In this document: in pieces, positions 45,084-57,269 of the stretch
How the letters are laid out: every line of letters begins with the position of its first letter
Position numbering within the stretch: position 1 is the first letter of the stretch
The notes under the pieces: model-generated
Databases searched by the model: none
Told to the model about the DNA's origin: nothing
The model's input: the letters and a program-made list of their open reading frames with translations, nothing else
Assembly (NCBI GenBank): GCA_907165135.1
Contig: OU015567.1
Location: forward strand, 9,057,001 to 9,121,000
DNA from: Oikopleura dioica
Taxonomy: Eukaryota > Chordata > Appendicularia > Copelata > Oikopleuridae
Direction: 5' to 3'
Length of the DNA: 64,000 bases
Position numbers and translations under genes: made by a program

Positions 45084-45766
45084 TTGCATATAAAATCCCA
45101 ACAGATCAAAATCAGTCATGAGTTCGCCGCAAAGCTCCTTCAAAAATTTCAACAAGCCGTTGCCAGAAGAGCCGCGATCAGACGGCGTCATCATCAGAAA
45201 CGATATTCTGGAAACGAGGGGTAACTTAGAATCGTCGCCATTGTGAAGTGGTCGGAAATTTCTCAACCTGAAAAATTTTCTGTTTTGTAAATTTTTATAA
45301 ATGCATGTCGAGAATGTAGATATCATTTTTGCCATAAATCGTAGCTCATTTTAACATCAGCTTACGCGCTTTTCCAATAATATCCGACCTATGAGAAGCT
45401 GAACGATCTGTAGCCAGCCAAAGACTCCAATCTAAAGTCAATGCTTATCTAACAATCTTCTGCAAAATCTTTTCTGTACATTCCACACCTCAAATGCCTT
45501 CAAATAAATCGATCAATCGACGCGCTCTCTTCCTTGATTTCAATGAAAAAAAGAAGCATTTTTCTCCAAAACAAAAATAAACCTACGCTTTTGGAAAGCA
45601 TTTTTATTCGCTATTTTGTTTTCTATGAGAAAATTTATTTCAGAATGATTTTAAACATAGTCCGGAAAATGTGTTTTGAAGAAAAATAAATACGAAAAGG
45701 TGTAAAAGAATAATAACTACCGCGAGATTCTGAATCAAAGTTTGTTAAGTGCAGACGGTAAAGAAA

Positions 45767-48056
45767 ATGGCAGAGAATGAATCTCAGAATATAATGGTCA
45801 TTAAATTTTTATATCAACTGAATCAATAGTGACGTTTTACATCCAGTTTTTGACCCTGAAATAGCGTGAGAATGAGGACGATCAAATCAATTCAGGATCT
45901 TCAGTTTCAGAAACTCAAACTCAAAATCCACCCGAAAAGTCGATTATAAAATTGCAAAATCGAAATGTTTTCTTTCTTGGGCTTGCGTTTTTACTTCTTT
46001 ATACTGCATTTCAAACCATGAATGGAATCCTCCAGGTATGACTTTGAGAAAGTAATGGCTGAAACAAATGTCATATACAGATTCCTGTAGTCAAGCAATA
46101 AGAATTTCGCCTCCTAGACGGTGCTGGATAGCTACTACGCTCAGCATCCTGATCATGGAGCGGAAGTCAATGGTCTAGTCAGTTTGGGCATTTTCTATGG
46201 CGTCTGCGCTCTGTCTGTTTGGGTGAGAAGGGAAAAACCCTTTTACAGTAGTTTCTTATATTTTTTTAGTTTGCGCCTTGGGTGATTACGTTAATGTCTC
46301 CAGTAGCGGTAATGTTGATGGGCGCACTCATCAACACAGCTTACATGACGCTGTTCATCAGCGCCCCTAATGAGTACCGGTTGTGAAGTAATGCGTGGGC
46401 GAAGTTTAAGAAATACGTACACAACCGGCATGAGCACCGCTGGTTTATGTGTTTTCCGTGCTTATCGGAATCGCGGGCGCGTTTATTTGGGTTGGCCAGG
46501 GGACAGTTCTGATAACGAATTCTAATCCAGGAAAGCGACAAAAAACAACACACTTTTAAAGACCAAGAACAAAGTGTTGAAATTCGCTCAAAAGAAACGA
46601 TCAGTAGAAATACAGGCATCTTCTTTCTCATGTTCGAAAGCTCACTCTTCGTCGGAAACACGTTTATTTATTTCACATTTGACGGAGCGGTAAGATTTTT
46701 CTTTATCAATCTAGGAGCAAGGGTGGATTTAGGAGTACATTTCCGACAGCACGCGGGTGGTGGTGTTCAGCTGCCTAACCGCTGTCTCGTTCCTCGGCTT
46801 GTTAACCTTGTTCCTGATCCGACCGCTGCCAGAAGCACAAGTTGCGAATTCCAGCAACGCGCTAGAAAGTCAAGACGAAAGTGACACCGCGCAATTGGTC
46901 GAAAACGATGCTCAAGTTTAGGTTTTAGAAATTACGCGATTTTTCTTGAAAACGTTATTTTAAAACCAAAGCAGATTCAAGTAGCAAGTGGCGCAAAGCC
47001 AGCGAAAGTGCTAAAACAGCGTTTTGGAATGCGATTCGAATTTTAAAAACTGAACAGGTCCTGTTTCAAATTGTCGTCTGGGCGTACAACGGCTTAGAGA
47101 TAACATTTTGGAGTGGAATTTTGCCCACATGCATTGGCAACACCATGGGAAAGCGGGCTCCAAAACCGTGCGGTCGACTTCTGCGGCGGAATTTTTTCTT
47201 TTTTCGCCGGAGAGGAAGAAGTTTTAATAGCGATTAAACGCTTTTGAATTTTTTTTCAACTCTCAAGAAAAAGGTTTAAGCCCGGGAAATTAGCGCTACC
47301 GAATAGATACAGTGTTGTTGGATTGTCGGGAATCGTGGTTGGAGTTGGCGAAATGATTGGGGCCTTTTTGACGATGATAACAGGAAAAAGATCAGGTGAA
47401 GCAAACCGCTTTTTAACTAAAAAGAAAATTTTCCTCTATTACGGCCTCCATTAAAAATTTTACTTCAAGATCCGCCTCGTGGGCCTTTGATCATTTTCGG
47501 CATGATTTGCCAAGGAATCGGCTTCTACTTGTGCCTACTGTATTTGCCGGACGACAGTACGACCTCCCGCATTGGAACGTTTTCGCCGACTTGGGCTGAA
47601 CCCTCCACCGCGTCAATCTTGGCGACCGCATTTTTCCTCGGATTAGGAAGCGTTTTGTATAAAGTTATTACTCGGCGGTCGTCGCCTCCTGTAGCTGGCC
47701 CCAGCGCCCGGCCCGGAACAAATTCAAAATATTTCAAAACGTTGCATAATAGGCGACTCAATGTATCAAAACCAAATCGTCTCCTTGATCGGATTGATTT
47801 TCCCAGAGGAGGAGAACGCTTCCGCTTCTTTTGCCCTCTTTCAGGTGATAAGAACTTTCAATTGCTCAGCAGTAAAAACAGTGCAATACAGTTCATTCAA
47901 TGTCTTGCCGCCGCGATCGCTTTTTTCTACTCTGTCTATGTGGGACTAATGTACCAGCTGCTTATTTTGGTCGTTTTCATGCTCGTTGGAACGAGTTGTT
48001 TTCTATACTTGGAAATTAAATACGCGAAAAAATTCCCTGTCGGTGAAGAATCCTGA
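45767..48056 (+). CDS. MFSD11: MFSD11/UNC93-like transporter
   Basis: Major-facilitator-fold membrane protein. A candidate first exon is MAENESQNIM at 45767; the main frame starts with NRNVFFLGLAFLLLYTAFQT, the family's first helix. Then come HGAEVNGLVSLGIFYGV, SVLIGIAGAFIWVGQGTVLI, GIFFLMFESSLFVGNTFIYF, VVWAYNGLEITFWSGILPTC, SGIVVGVGEMIGAFL, PLIIFGMICQGIGFYLC, EEENASASFALFQ and AAAIAFFYSVYVGLM. About 11-12 helices cover the whole family length. The intron 47647-47752 fits only as GA-AG and restores FFLGLG|DSMYQNQIVSL. The N-terminal exon choice is uncertain. Confidence 0.85.
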
Positions 48057-51000
48057 CTTTTTCCTGTTGATTTGAAGCTTTTTATACGATTTCATTCATT
48101 TACTGAACATAGGTATAAAACTTGATTACTTGCCCAGAAATGAATAAAATAAACCAGAAACGGTGAATGATTCGAACAGAAGCTTGTGACCTTTGAAAAG
48201 TGTGACCAAAATGAATTCGCCGGCACTTAGTGTGTAGACTTTCGTGTGACGAAAATGAAATCATCACTTCCTTCTCCGATTACCGAGGATTCTCAAAGCA
48301 CGTGGGCTTGGGACGTTCTTACTTTTGTCATTACAGAATCTTCCTATCTTTTTTATAATAATTATCGCTCCTGGCAAATAAAAATCTGCGATTTCGGCAG
48401 AGTTGGCGGAAATTGTCGAGCATCAATTTCAGCTCAAGGGTTTCTAGGACCGTCAATTTGAGGCTACTTGCTCAAATAAACCGGCATTTTGAGCACCCTT
48501 CAAGTTTCCGCACAAACAACCGGTGCAACTCACTTCTTGCCGGCGCGCACGTGAACTTGAAATCATTTTCTTATTTCTATTCCCGGTAAGTGTGGGATGA
48601 GCCCTCTCAAATGGCAATTTCGGTGGTTTTTTAAAATGACATGCTTGTTCAGCTAAGTGGAAATTAACAAACCAAAGCGTTTTGCTTGAAAAGGGCGAAC
48701 AACCCAACAAGAGCGACAAAGCCATTTTTAAAAATAAGACTATTATTAAATTATATCTTTCTCGAAATAGGCGGGATATTTAAATCCTTCTTTGGCGCCA
48801 AAAGAATGATCCTTTCTTAATCTTATCAATCCAAAACGAAGATGAAAGGGAGAAATAATCATTTCAATGGTTTTTTCGTTCCTTTATGATGGGGTTGATA
48901 ACCAGGAATATCTCGAAAAGCTCACATAAGCTCCCCTAAGGCAATATTGTTGTCACGGGCGTCTCCAGCGATTTCTGTCGGATAATCGGCCACGCGCGCC
49001 TGGCGATGAACAGTGGTTCGATCTGGAGGCAGTTGGTGCTGGTGGTGGAGCAAAAACGAAGAAGCCTCAACTCGAGGCGGCGTCGAACGTGATTGATTTC
49101 AACCGGCCGACAATGCGGTCGGCAAATTTTTCTTCAGCGGTCAGCCGGCGTGTTTGAAAATTGTTGCGCCTCAGGAGAGGCGACAGAAGCCCCCCACACG
49201 CTCAGTTACTGGCCGTTGAGAAGATTACTGTAATTCAATTCAAACAAGGGAAAAGATAAATCTAATTCAGTGACATTCTTTTTTAAAATCGGGTCTCTTA
49301 CCGCTCAAAAAAAGCGGATTAAGTCAACATCTAAAATTCTGGTTCTAACGCTGTTCGTGATTATTGTCGATGATGGGATGAAATTCCAGATCGATTTTCT
49401 CGTGGTGCTATATTTCAAAACATAATCCCATAGAGCGCCACGCAGAAACCGTCTCGAAGCTCCCTATATTTTTAAATTGTTCTGCGGTTTTTTCTCCTTT
49501 TGAATCTGTAAATTTACAATTCTCCAATTTTCTCTTTCACTTTCCTTTTTATTCTTTTTAGATTATAGAATTTTCTCTAGCGAAAAAAAGCTTTTTTGCA
49601 AAAATAGAAGAAAACTGACCTCACGATTTCATGTATCGACTCAGGGTGGTTTTCTCGGCGACCGACTTGAGAAAAAAATGGTGGTGGCGCTGAAACGCCG
49701 AGCCAAGTGGCGAAGATGCTCCTCCAGCAGCACCAGAGTGAGCTGGCGAGGTACGGATTGAGCGATCCGCCACCCGCGCGCCCTACCAGCTCCACCGATT
49801 ACCATGCCACTCACACTAGCCACACGATGAATCACAGACACCGGCCGCTGCGCACAAGCATACCCTTATCCCACCGTTCGGTGCAAACAGTGCTCATTAC
49901 TGAAAATTTTCTCCTTTTCAATGATTTTTAACAAATTCATATCGTTCAACTAAAATACCAACAATTCATAAAGTCAAGCTAGTCCAAAATAGTTGGAAAA
50001 ATATGCTGTAGGGTCCGCTTTTGGGTTAGGGTTAGTGTTTTAAGATCTTTTTCTCTTTTTCTGAATTATGGCAGTTCTAAGGCAAGATCTACTGATCGCG
50101 CAATAAATTAAGCCTTACTAATGCCGCCAAGCTTAGCATTGGGTTGTATCTCAGGACGATTAGGGCTAATCACAATGCAAAGTATTTTTTGAGGACACGG
50201 TCACATTTTTAATAATTCTAATTATTGAAGATGACGTTACTGGTGTCCTCTGCCGGCAAGAGATTAGGGATGAAAATGCACCGTGCGCGGGGAGAGCAGG
50301 GCGGTTCAGCAAATTACCGACCCCGTAGCTTATTATTTCGGTACACTTGAGCCCACTTGACCTTCGCGGGTTACGCTGCCGGCTCCTTCCTACTCCCTGC
50401 GAACCGCACAAAATTGATATCGTTTTTTGCTTATCAAGGGGAATACGGACGCACTTCAAATTCATATTCATTTATATCGGATATGAATAGAGTCCGTTTT
50501 AAAATAGCAAAATGTGACTTGAGGTCGTTTGGTGTCACTAGGGTTCAAATGACCTCAAGTAACCTTATATTTTTTCAATCGTTTTTCCGGATTTCCTGAC
50601 TTAGGCTTTTTTACACAGTTCACCAAGCCCTGTAACTGACTGACATTCAGCCGCTGAATTTTAATTTTTTTGTCCTCTGAAAGCTCCAAAAAAAATTTGA
50701 ATTTGAAGAAGACCGGCAATTTCCTAATTTTCTCTCTTTTGCCGATAAGAGTACGAGTGGCGAGGCTGGGTTTGTTTTTCAAAGATAAAATCTTTATATT
50801 GTTTTTCTACTTTTGGCAGCAAAACTCGAACCCGGAAGGTGCTAAGATGCGATAAAAATGGGAAGAGCCCAATTGTGTGCCAGACGCCGCACGAATTGAG
50901 CAAAACTGAGAACACAATAGAGCTTTAGCTAAAGCAAAGGTCAAAAATAATTGTTCAGAACGAACTACTTTTCTACTTCCAGGTTTCATCTAAAAAGACA

Positions 51001-52326
51001 AGTGACTCAAGAACAATATGATTATCTTTCATTAAAAAATTTGACCCGTCTATATTAAAAACTTGTTAGGTGGTATTATCATGAGATTTCTGTGTACTAA
51101 GATCTGTAAAAGGAATCGAAAACCATCTCTCTTGTGAATCAGGTACCGTAAATGCGGCATTTTCACGTACGGATGCTACCAGAGTTTTCAAAATTGGCAC
51201 GTTTTGTTGACACCAAATATTTTGCAGATATTCCGGCTGATAACGAGCCCCATCGCAATTTTTTCACCAATGCGAAATCATCTTATTACTTCATCGAAAT
51301 GACACCGCTTTTATATTTTTAATGAATTTATATATATATCATATATATAATATATGGGCCATATAATATGGCGCAAGAATAGGATGGTGGAGCTGCCTCT
51401 TTCCTTCTCAAACGCGCAGCCCGCCAACTTCAGCGTGAAAGCTCATTAGGCACCTGTTTATGGAGATTAGATTCACTCTACCGGTAAACGGAATCAAACC
51501 ACCGCTGCGAATTGCGCTGATTCATTACCTTTCTTTTTCTCCTTTATCTTGAAGGTTTCTTATGAATATAGTGGATAGTCCTAATACCAGTATTTATTTT
51601 TTAGTTATTAGACTGAGTCTTACGATGGATCCTAGACTTACTCTTAGGTTTATGGGTTTATAATGAGTTAGGGTGGCTTTTGATTGGTTCAAGGAAAGAA
51701 TCCTTGTTTCTGATTGACTAAAAATCAACCCAAGTGCCTTCGCTAATTAACCCTGTCGCAACGGTTTTCCAAGCTCTTGGCACCTTCGATAAAAACGGGT
51801 GAGTTTGGCCTACAAGGTTCAAAATAAAGACGACAGGTTAAAAATGATCAGTCGCCAAAAACTTTTTTCTCAGGTTGAACCGCAGGATAGAGCGGTACAA
51901 GATGGCGGGTCTTAGGGCTTGTCGCCGGGGTAAATCAGTTTATCGAAGCTGCGGTGGGCGAATTTTCCCCGTACTAAAATTATTCTTCCGCAAATTTGAA
52001 ATTTAGCATAATCGAATTAAAATTGGAAATACACTGAATATGAAAATAGACTTTATTTATTAGTTTAAAAAATAGACTTTGAATTTCAAAAGTTTGGGCT
52101 AGAGTTAGAGAGTCACATAGTCTCACTTTTTAGCTGAAAGATAGATCGATTGAAGAGTGGAACTGATCCTTGGTTACGAAAAAGAAATAATGACATCTGA
52201 TTCAGCTTTGGGATTTATATAATATTTTCCGCAACCATCCTTCTGAGGGAAACTCCTCCGACGAGAGCACACCTTTACTGACGAGGAGGAGGAGTGAGAG
52301 GAGTCAGCTCGTTTCACTTTTACGCA
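48057..52326. other. Gene-poor 4.3-kb region
   Basis: No frame here has splice or family support. Notable sequence: an AT-rich palindromic tract at about 51329-51372 (TATATATATCATATATATAA), a telomere-like GGGTTAGGGTTAG at about 50023-50035, and short GC-rich blocks at about 48960-49150 and 49680-49850. The function is unknown; it may hold regulatory DNA or decayed repeats. Confidence 0.45.
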
Positions 52327-52551
52327 ATGGCTTCGGATCGGCTTTCTGAAATGGAAATTCATCATTATGCAATGAAGCTCGTAAACGAACCGAAGGGGGA
52401 GGCAGACATCAGAAAGGAGGACATCTTTCCATCGCCCAAGGGTGGCGTCTCGAACAAGATGGGTTTTTGGCGGAATTTTGAGGAATTTTTCGTCTTCGTT
52501 TTGAAGGGTTACTTCTTTAATATTTCAAAAAAGGTTCCAGCTTTCTATTGA
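52327..52551 (+). CDS. Possible small protein, 74 residues
   Basis: The frame from an ATG at 52327 begins MASDRLSEMEIHHYAMKLV and is hydrophilic, with good coding composition up to about residue 45 (FPSPKGGVSNKM). It then becomes Phe-rich, which may mark read-through into an intron. It ends convergently 25 bp from the FAM228-like stop. No family is recognised, and it may be only the first exon of something larger. Confidence 0.35.
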   Translation: MASDRLSEMEIHHYAMKLVNEPKGEADIRKEDIFPSPKGGVSNKMGFWRNFEEFFVFVLKGYFFNISKKVPAFY

Positions 52552-52575
52552 AAGCTTTTTTATAAAAGAAAAATT

Positions 52576-53406
52576 TTAATAACCCATATCAAATTGCGTA
52601 TTCTTGAAATTTGCGTCGGGTTCATCGTATTCCTGACTCTTGCGGAGAGAGCCTTGCGCTAGAAAAAAATATGCAATTTTGAAAAATTTCAAAAACGCCG
52701 CTGTGGCTGAATTTCGCGGTACCTGACACGAAAGAGCGTCATAATCCGGCGTGTGCACATTTAAGAAAACTGTGTTTTTCTCGTGTTGCTGCTGCCGTAA
52801 ATTGACATGATCCAAATAAGCCTCGTAGCTGGCTGATTTGGCGCGCGCGAATTGCGCCAGCTTCCCCACAACTTGCTGCAAGAAAGCGTTTAGCGTTTGT
52901 TACGTAAATTTACGGAAAGGGATTTTCAGAATTCTTATTTTTCCAACCTTGTTGATGCTCTTCGCCGTGGGTAAAAAAACGTTTTCATCCCACTTCTTGT
53001 GAAGTGTTTCTATCCTGCGGAGCCGCCTTAATTCCTGCCCTTCCACTAGCTTAAATAAGGGTTTGGAATTTCTCGCCCAATTACGCTGCTATTTGGATTT
53101 CTAGCTCGTTCCTTCGCCAGACCCTGTCTTTGAAATATTGCCGCTTATTTCCACCTCTTGTCGACGAAATCGCTCCAAATCTTCATCAACTGCTCCACAG
53201 ACTTTTGCACTCAAAGCTCGTCTGCTGATAGTCGTTTCTGTTTTCTCTCTATTTGGCACACGTTCCTTCATAGTTTCTTTCTGATTCCAGCGGCACGTTT
53301 GGGAAAAGACAAAAAAATGCTCGAGCGATTCTGAAGAACTGCTTCTGTCAGAAGAGCGGTCACAATAACAACGACACTTGTCTAAACAATACACCCATTG
53401 TCGCAA
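52576..53406 (-). CDS. FAM228-like protein
   Basis: The exons encode a basic N-terminus (MKERVPNREKTETTISRRAL from 53271, or an in-frame ATG-less extension to 53406), then GQELRRLRRIETLHKKWDEN at about 52960-53060. After this come KSASYEAYLDHVNLRQQQHE and NTVFLNVHTPDYDAL, and the tail RKSQEYDEPDANF ends at 52576. The LHKKW...FL motif, an arginine-rich helix and a DYDPxxYD-like motif recall FAM228A/B, a poorly characterised family; this is a recollection of the pattern, not an alignment. It lies about 190-330 bp downstream of the STT3 stop on the same strand. Confidence 0.5.
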
Positions 53407-53598
53407 CTAAATTAGCCACTTATGCAAATCATGCTCGATAGGAAACGATCTAGAACTCCGCCCTTGTTCAAACAAGTTAGGTCACAAATCAAATCTTTTA
53501 TTGCAATAATCCCAAACAAGGCAAAGTCATTTTTATAGTACACTTTTGTTACAGTAAGGCAGTAATTAATTTTCTTCTAAATTCAACACTAGTTTCAC

Positions 53599-56500
53599 TT
53601 AATACCAGTTGCCAGAACTGATTTCTTCCGGCTTCCTCAATCGATAAACCCTCACTAGCCATCTGGAACTGGTGTAGACTTCTTCGAAAAATTCCAGCTC
53701 AAAGTCTTTGTTTCCAATTTCTGCTTTTCTGACTCGATCCCATCCACTTGGCTTTCCTTTCTGGACATTTTGCCCTCCATATCTATTCAAATCGGTGTTC
53801 ATAAAAGACGAATTAAAGCTCTGGACGTACCTGTAATAAGAGAGTTTGTACAAAAGTGAGTTGAGCCACGTTTGCGCGCCCTCGATGTCCACTCGAAACT
53901 CATTATTCACGTTCTAGTAAAAATATTACACTTTGCGCAAAGCACAGCGGCAATGATCAATCAACGTACCTTGTAGCGTTTCTGGTTGAATTCGCCCGTC
54001 ACATGTTCGCTATCAGCCAAACGCAACATCCAGAGGAATTTGTTGATGTCGTCTTTTGAGTAGCCCACTTGGCCGCCGAATTGCACTGAAATATTCCTCT
54101 TTTATGGAGAAAACATTCAAACTTGAAATTAATTTTAACGCCAAACCGAAAATCTTTACAGTAGTACAGTGGACTGTACTACTTTTTATCTCTGCGCAAA
54201 GAAATCTCAACTTGTCAATGTAAAAAAAACTCACCGTAAACATAATCGGCTCCCAAATGCCTCAGCAGGGTGGCTATTTTGGATTTGGGGGTTAGTTGGA
54301 ATTGGATTGGATCCAATCCAATAAGGTTTGGATGGAATTTGGATGGCCAGGGTACCGGATTTTGTTGGGGAAAATTGGGCAATTGGGGGAAATTGGGGAA
54401 TTGGATCCAATAAAAAATATATCGCTAAACTATGCAAAGGAAGGTCATTTTCATGATAAAAATGAACAATTTCGGATAAAAAATCATTGTTTTGGCTATG
54501 TTGATCCTCCTTTCGGATAAAAACTGACTGTTTCCCTTCTTTTCAAAGTACTAAAAGCCTTGGAAAAATTGGAAATTCAATTGGATCTAATTGGAATCGG
54601 GGATTTTTGGGGAATTGGGTAATAATTGGATTGGGTTGGATTTTGGATGGATAGTTCCGACTCAAAATTTATTGGATGAAAATTGGATGGCCAGACCCCA
54701 AAATTTTGTCCAAAATAGCCACCCTGTGCCTCAGCTTGCTCCAGCCCTGCTCTTCTCCACTTGCGAAGGCCTTTCCAATTTCTGCAATAGAAGTCTTGTT
54801 CCATGCCGAGTTATCTGCCAAGGTGCCGCGCTCGGCGAGTTGGTTAATTTGATACCCATAATCCCACCAGGCGGCAATTTTAGACTCCTGAAAGAAAATT
54901 CACTTTTGAAGACTTCTTTTACTAAAAAATGTCAGGAATGACTATTGGAGAGAAGAGAGGGGCACAGATGAATGTTATCAGTTAGTTACCTCAGGTGTGT
55001 TATGCTTGAGCCAAGAGTAAGACTCGCGAAAGTCGTCAAAGATAAGCGCTCGTCCATCACCAGTAGCTGCTGTTACAAAAATCGTGGCATCGCTAATTTG
55101 AGTTAGATTTTACGCCCGCCCTCTTGTTGGTGAAAGAAGAGTACCTGTAAATGTTTTGCGTAACCCAAACACCGTGTCTCGCCGCGTAAATAAGATGAGC
55201 GGCGCAAAGTGTGCCAGCGGCACCGGCGAAAAATCGCTTCATCGGGAAATTAATCTCTTCGTACTTTTTTTGCATCCTTCGCTTTGATTCCTGTTGAGTA
55301 TCAGTCTTTTCTGTGTTCTTGAGCGTTTTCAACGATAACTGAATGATGTGGCAGAGGGTGAGGCCAGATGTGATGGAGACAACAGGGACTGAGAATATAT
55401 TGTAACTACAGTAACAAGAGTTTGTTACCTAAAAGAATTTGGTTGCTAGTTTTCACCGCAGCGAGATAGAGCGCGATCACTGCATAAACTGTAAGGATCA
55501 AAGCGGCATTTGCATTTTTCTTCGACAAAATCGAGAGCCCAATTGGTAAAATCATCGCTCCGTAGTGATTGTCGAAAAATAGCGCGGCCCAGGCAGAGGG
55601 CTGAGCGTTTTGGGATGAAGCTAAAGCTGGTGGATTCGTTTTTGGAAGAGATGGATTCAGGTAAATTGCGTTTTCTTCACTGAGAGGGCTGATTATTCCG
55701 CTGCTTTTCATGTAGAAAAGAAGGATGAGCGAGGAAGTAAATGAAGCCTGAAGTGGGCGGCGGATCTCTTCGTTGTCTCCAGCATGAAGAGAGAGGGAAA
55801 AGTATTGAAGGTAGACAAAGGTGAAGAGAGGCAAGAGCCCCTCAGATGTCAGTAAATCGGATTTAGCCAAAGTAAGACACGTAGAGATTCCGTAAAATGA
55901 AGAGTAAGCAGTGTACAGCGCACGGTCGTAGCTGCCGCGGAAGAGCTTAATTTTAAACCAGAGTTAATTTTAATTCCGAAAACGGAAATCCACGGATCAT
56001 GGACTTGAAAACTAAATCCTATCATAACAGCTAGGCAGATCTCTCTGACCGTCTGAAAAGAGGATTTCCGGCGGCTGAAATAGGATAGACTAATGTTTAG
56101 ACAAGGTCTGGAGATCTAATCTTTTCGAAGAAAATCCGCTAGAGAAAATCAACGAAGATTTCTTTACCTTGCAGAGGACTGAGAAGGCTGCAAAGTTCAT
56201 CAAGAGGAAGTGTTCGTTCCACAAACTAGACGAGAGAGAATATAGCAAGGATAATATGGCCACACTCTTTAGACATCCTTTTGACATTGACACATTCAGA
56301 AAATGAAGAAACCCAAATATTATGGCTGGGAGTAGAGCCTGCGAGCTTAGGCGGCCAGCCACACTGGCGAATGTATATCCTGGTAGGACAGCTACGAAAA
56401 AGGCGGCACAAATGGCTGGAACGGTCTCTTCGACGAGGCTTCGTGACACAAAGAAGCTAATCCAGGGAGTGACTCGGTTAGAGTTGCGGAGTTATGATAG

Positions 56501-57080
56501 AGATGGCAAAGTATGGTAACTTTCTATGCCAACATCCGGGAGGATTAATTTAAACGAAAGGCATCATCACTAACTGTCCTTGATTCGAGCAAAAATAGAC
56601 AGTTTTGCCAGTGCCACTATGTTATATCATCACACGGTTCAAACTCTACGAAAATAGGCGTGAGATAGGGTACTAAAAATTAAGGGTGGACAACTCTTTC
56701 CTGCGCCACAGAAAGGTCCAAAATAAACACATGCTTCTTGGTTCGTCAAAGTTTTGAACAGAACTCCAGATAGAAAGCGAAAGCCTTGAACCAAACGAAC
56801 AAGAACCAAGTCACCACTTGAATCTCCACCAAACGGATACCAAGCGTTTTCATCAAAATCCAAACTCTCGCCCTTTTCTAACAATTCCAACTTGCGCAAA
56901 ATCCTGTAGCCTAAATTTCACTCTATTGGTCTTCTTTTAAACTGAAAAGGTACCTTCACTTCCATGCAAAACGGGCTCAAACTTCCTCACTCCAAAAGTC
57001 CGAATATAAAAAGCAAACAACGAAATTCCCAAAAGTGTTAATTTCACCAGAGCCCCTGAGCAACCAGAGTCTGCACCCAT
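53599..57080 (-). CDS. Divergent oligosaccharyltransferase STT3 subunit
   Basis: ER multi-span subunit of the N-glycosylation complex. The start at 57080 ([18 protein letters not shown]) leads to [15 protein letters not shown]. Later family marks are [21 protein letters not shown], NNxP/QPSAW around 55600, [18 protein letters not shown] at about 55000, WWDYGYQI at 54846-54869, [38 protein letters not shown], and [20 protein letters not shown]...WLVRVYRL. Length and topology look complete. However, the DPYFNYR loop is replaced by GSEGYR, SVAGSYDNE by SVAGRLSSQ, and SVSEHQP by SSQNAQP, so key acidic residues are gone. A MITE sits in the coding region at 54266-54726. A pseudoenzyme or highly derived paralog is likely. 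An AG acceptor lies upstream at about 57140. Confidence 0.85.
54266..54726. mobile_element. hAT-type MITE 4 acting as an STT3 intron
   Basis: The termini are inverted CAGGGTGGCTATTTTGGA, flanked by a perfect 8-bp duplication TGCCTCAG (54258-54265 and 54727-54734). The arms carry TTGGAT/ATCCAA-type repeats in opposite orientations. On the minus strand the duplication reads CTGAGGCA, so the sequence 54729-54261 can be removed as a GC-AG intron that leaves one copy and keeps the STT3 frame: [14 protein letters not shown]. Confidence 0.92.
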
Positions 57081-57269
57081 TTTCTCTCTTACTGTAGTGT
57101 GAGTACAGTATTTTTCCTTCAATTCTCTACGATCCGAAGCCTGAAAAAAGAGGAAAAAGTCTCTATTGTTTTTTGTCGTATTATTTGACAGGTTTTTATT
57201 GTTAGGGATTCAAGAAATGCCGTGTTTTTGAAACAAGAATCGAAAAATTTCGATGATTTCAGGTCTTCT

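Noticed and set aside
45072-45335. Minus-strand 87-codon frame opposite the 3' end of the seven-span gene
   Set aside because: Position and composition fit a shadow of 3' sequence. No splice sites or family match.
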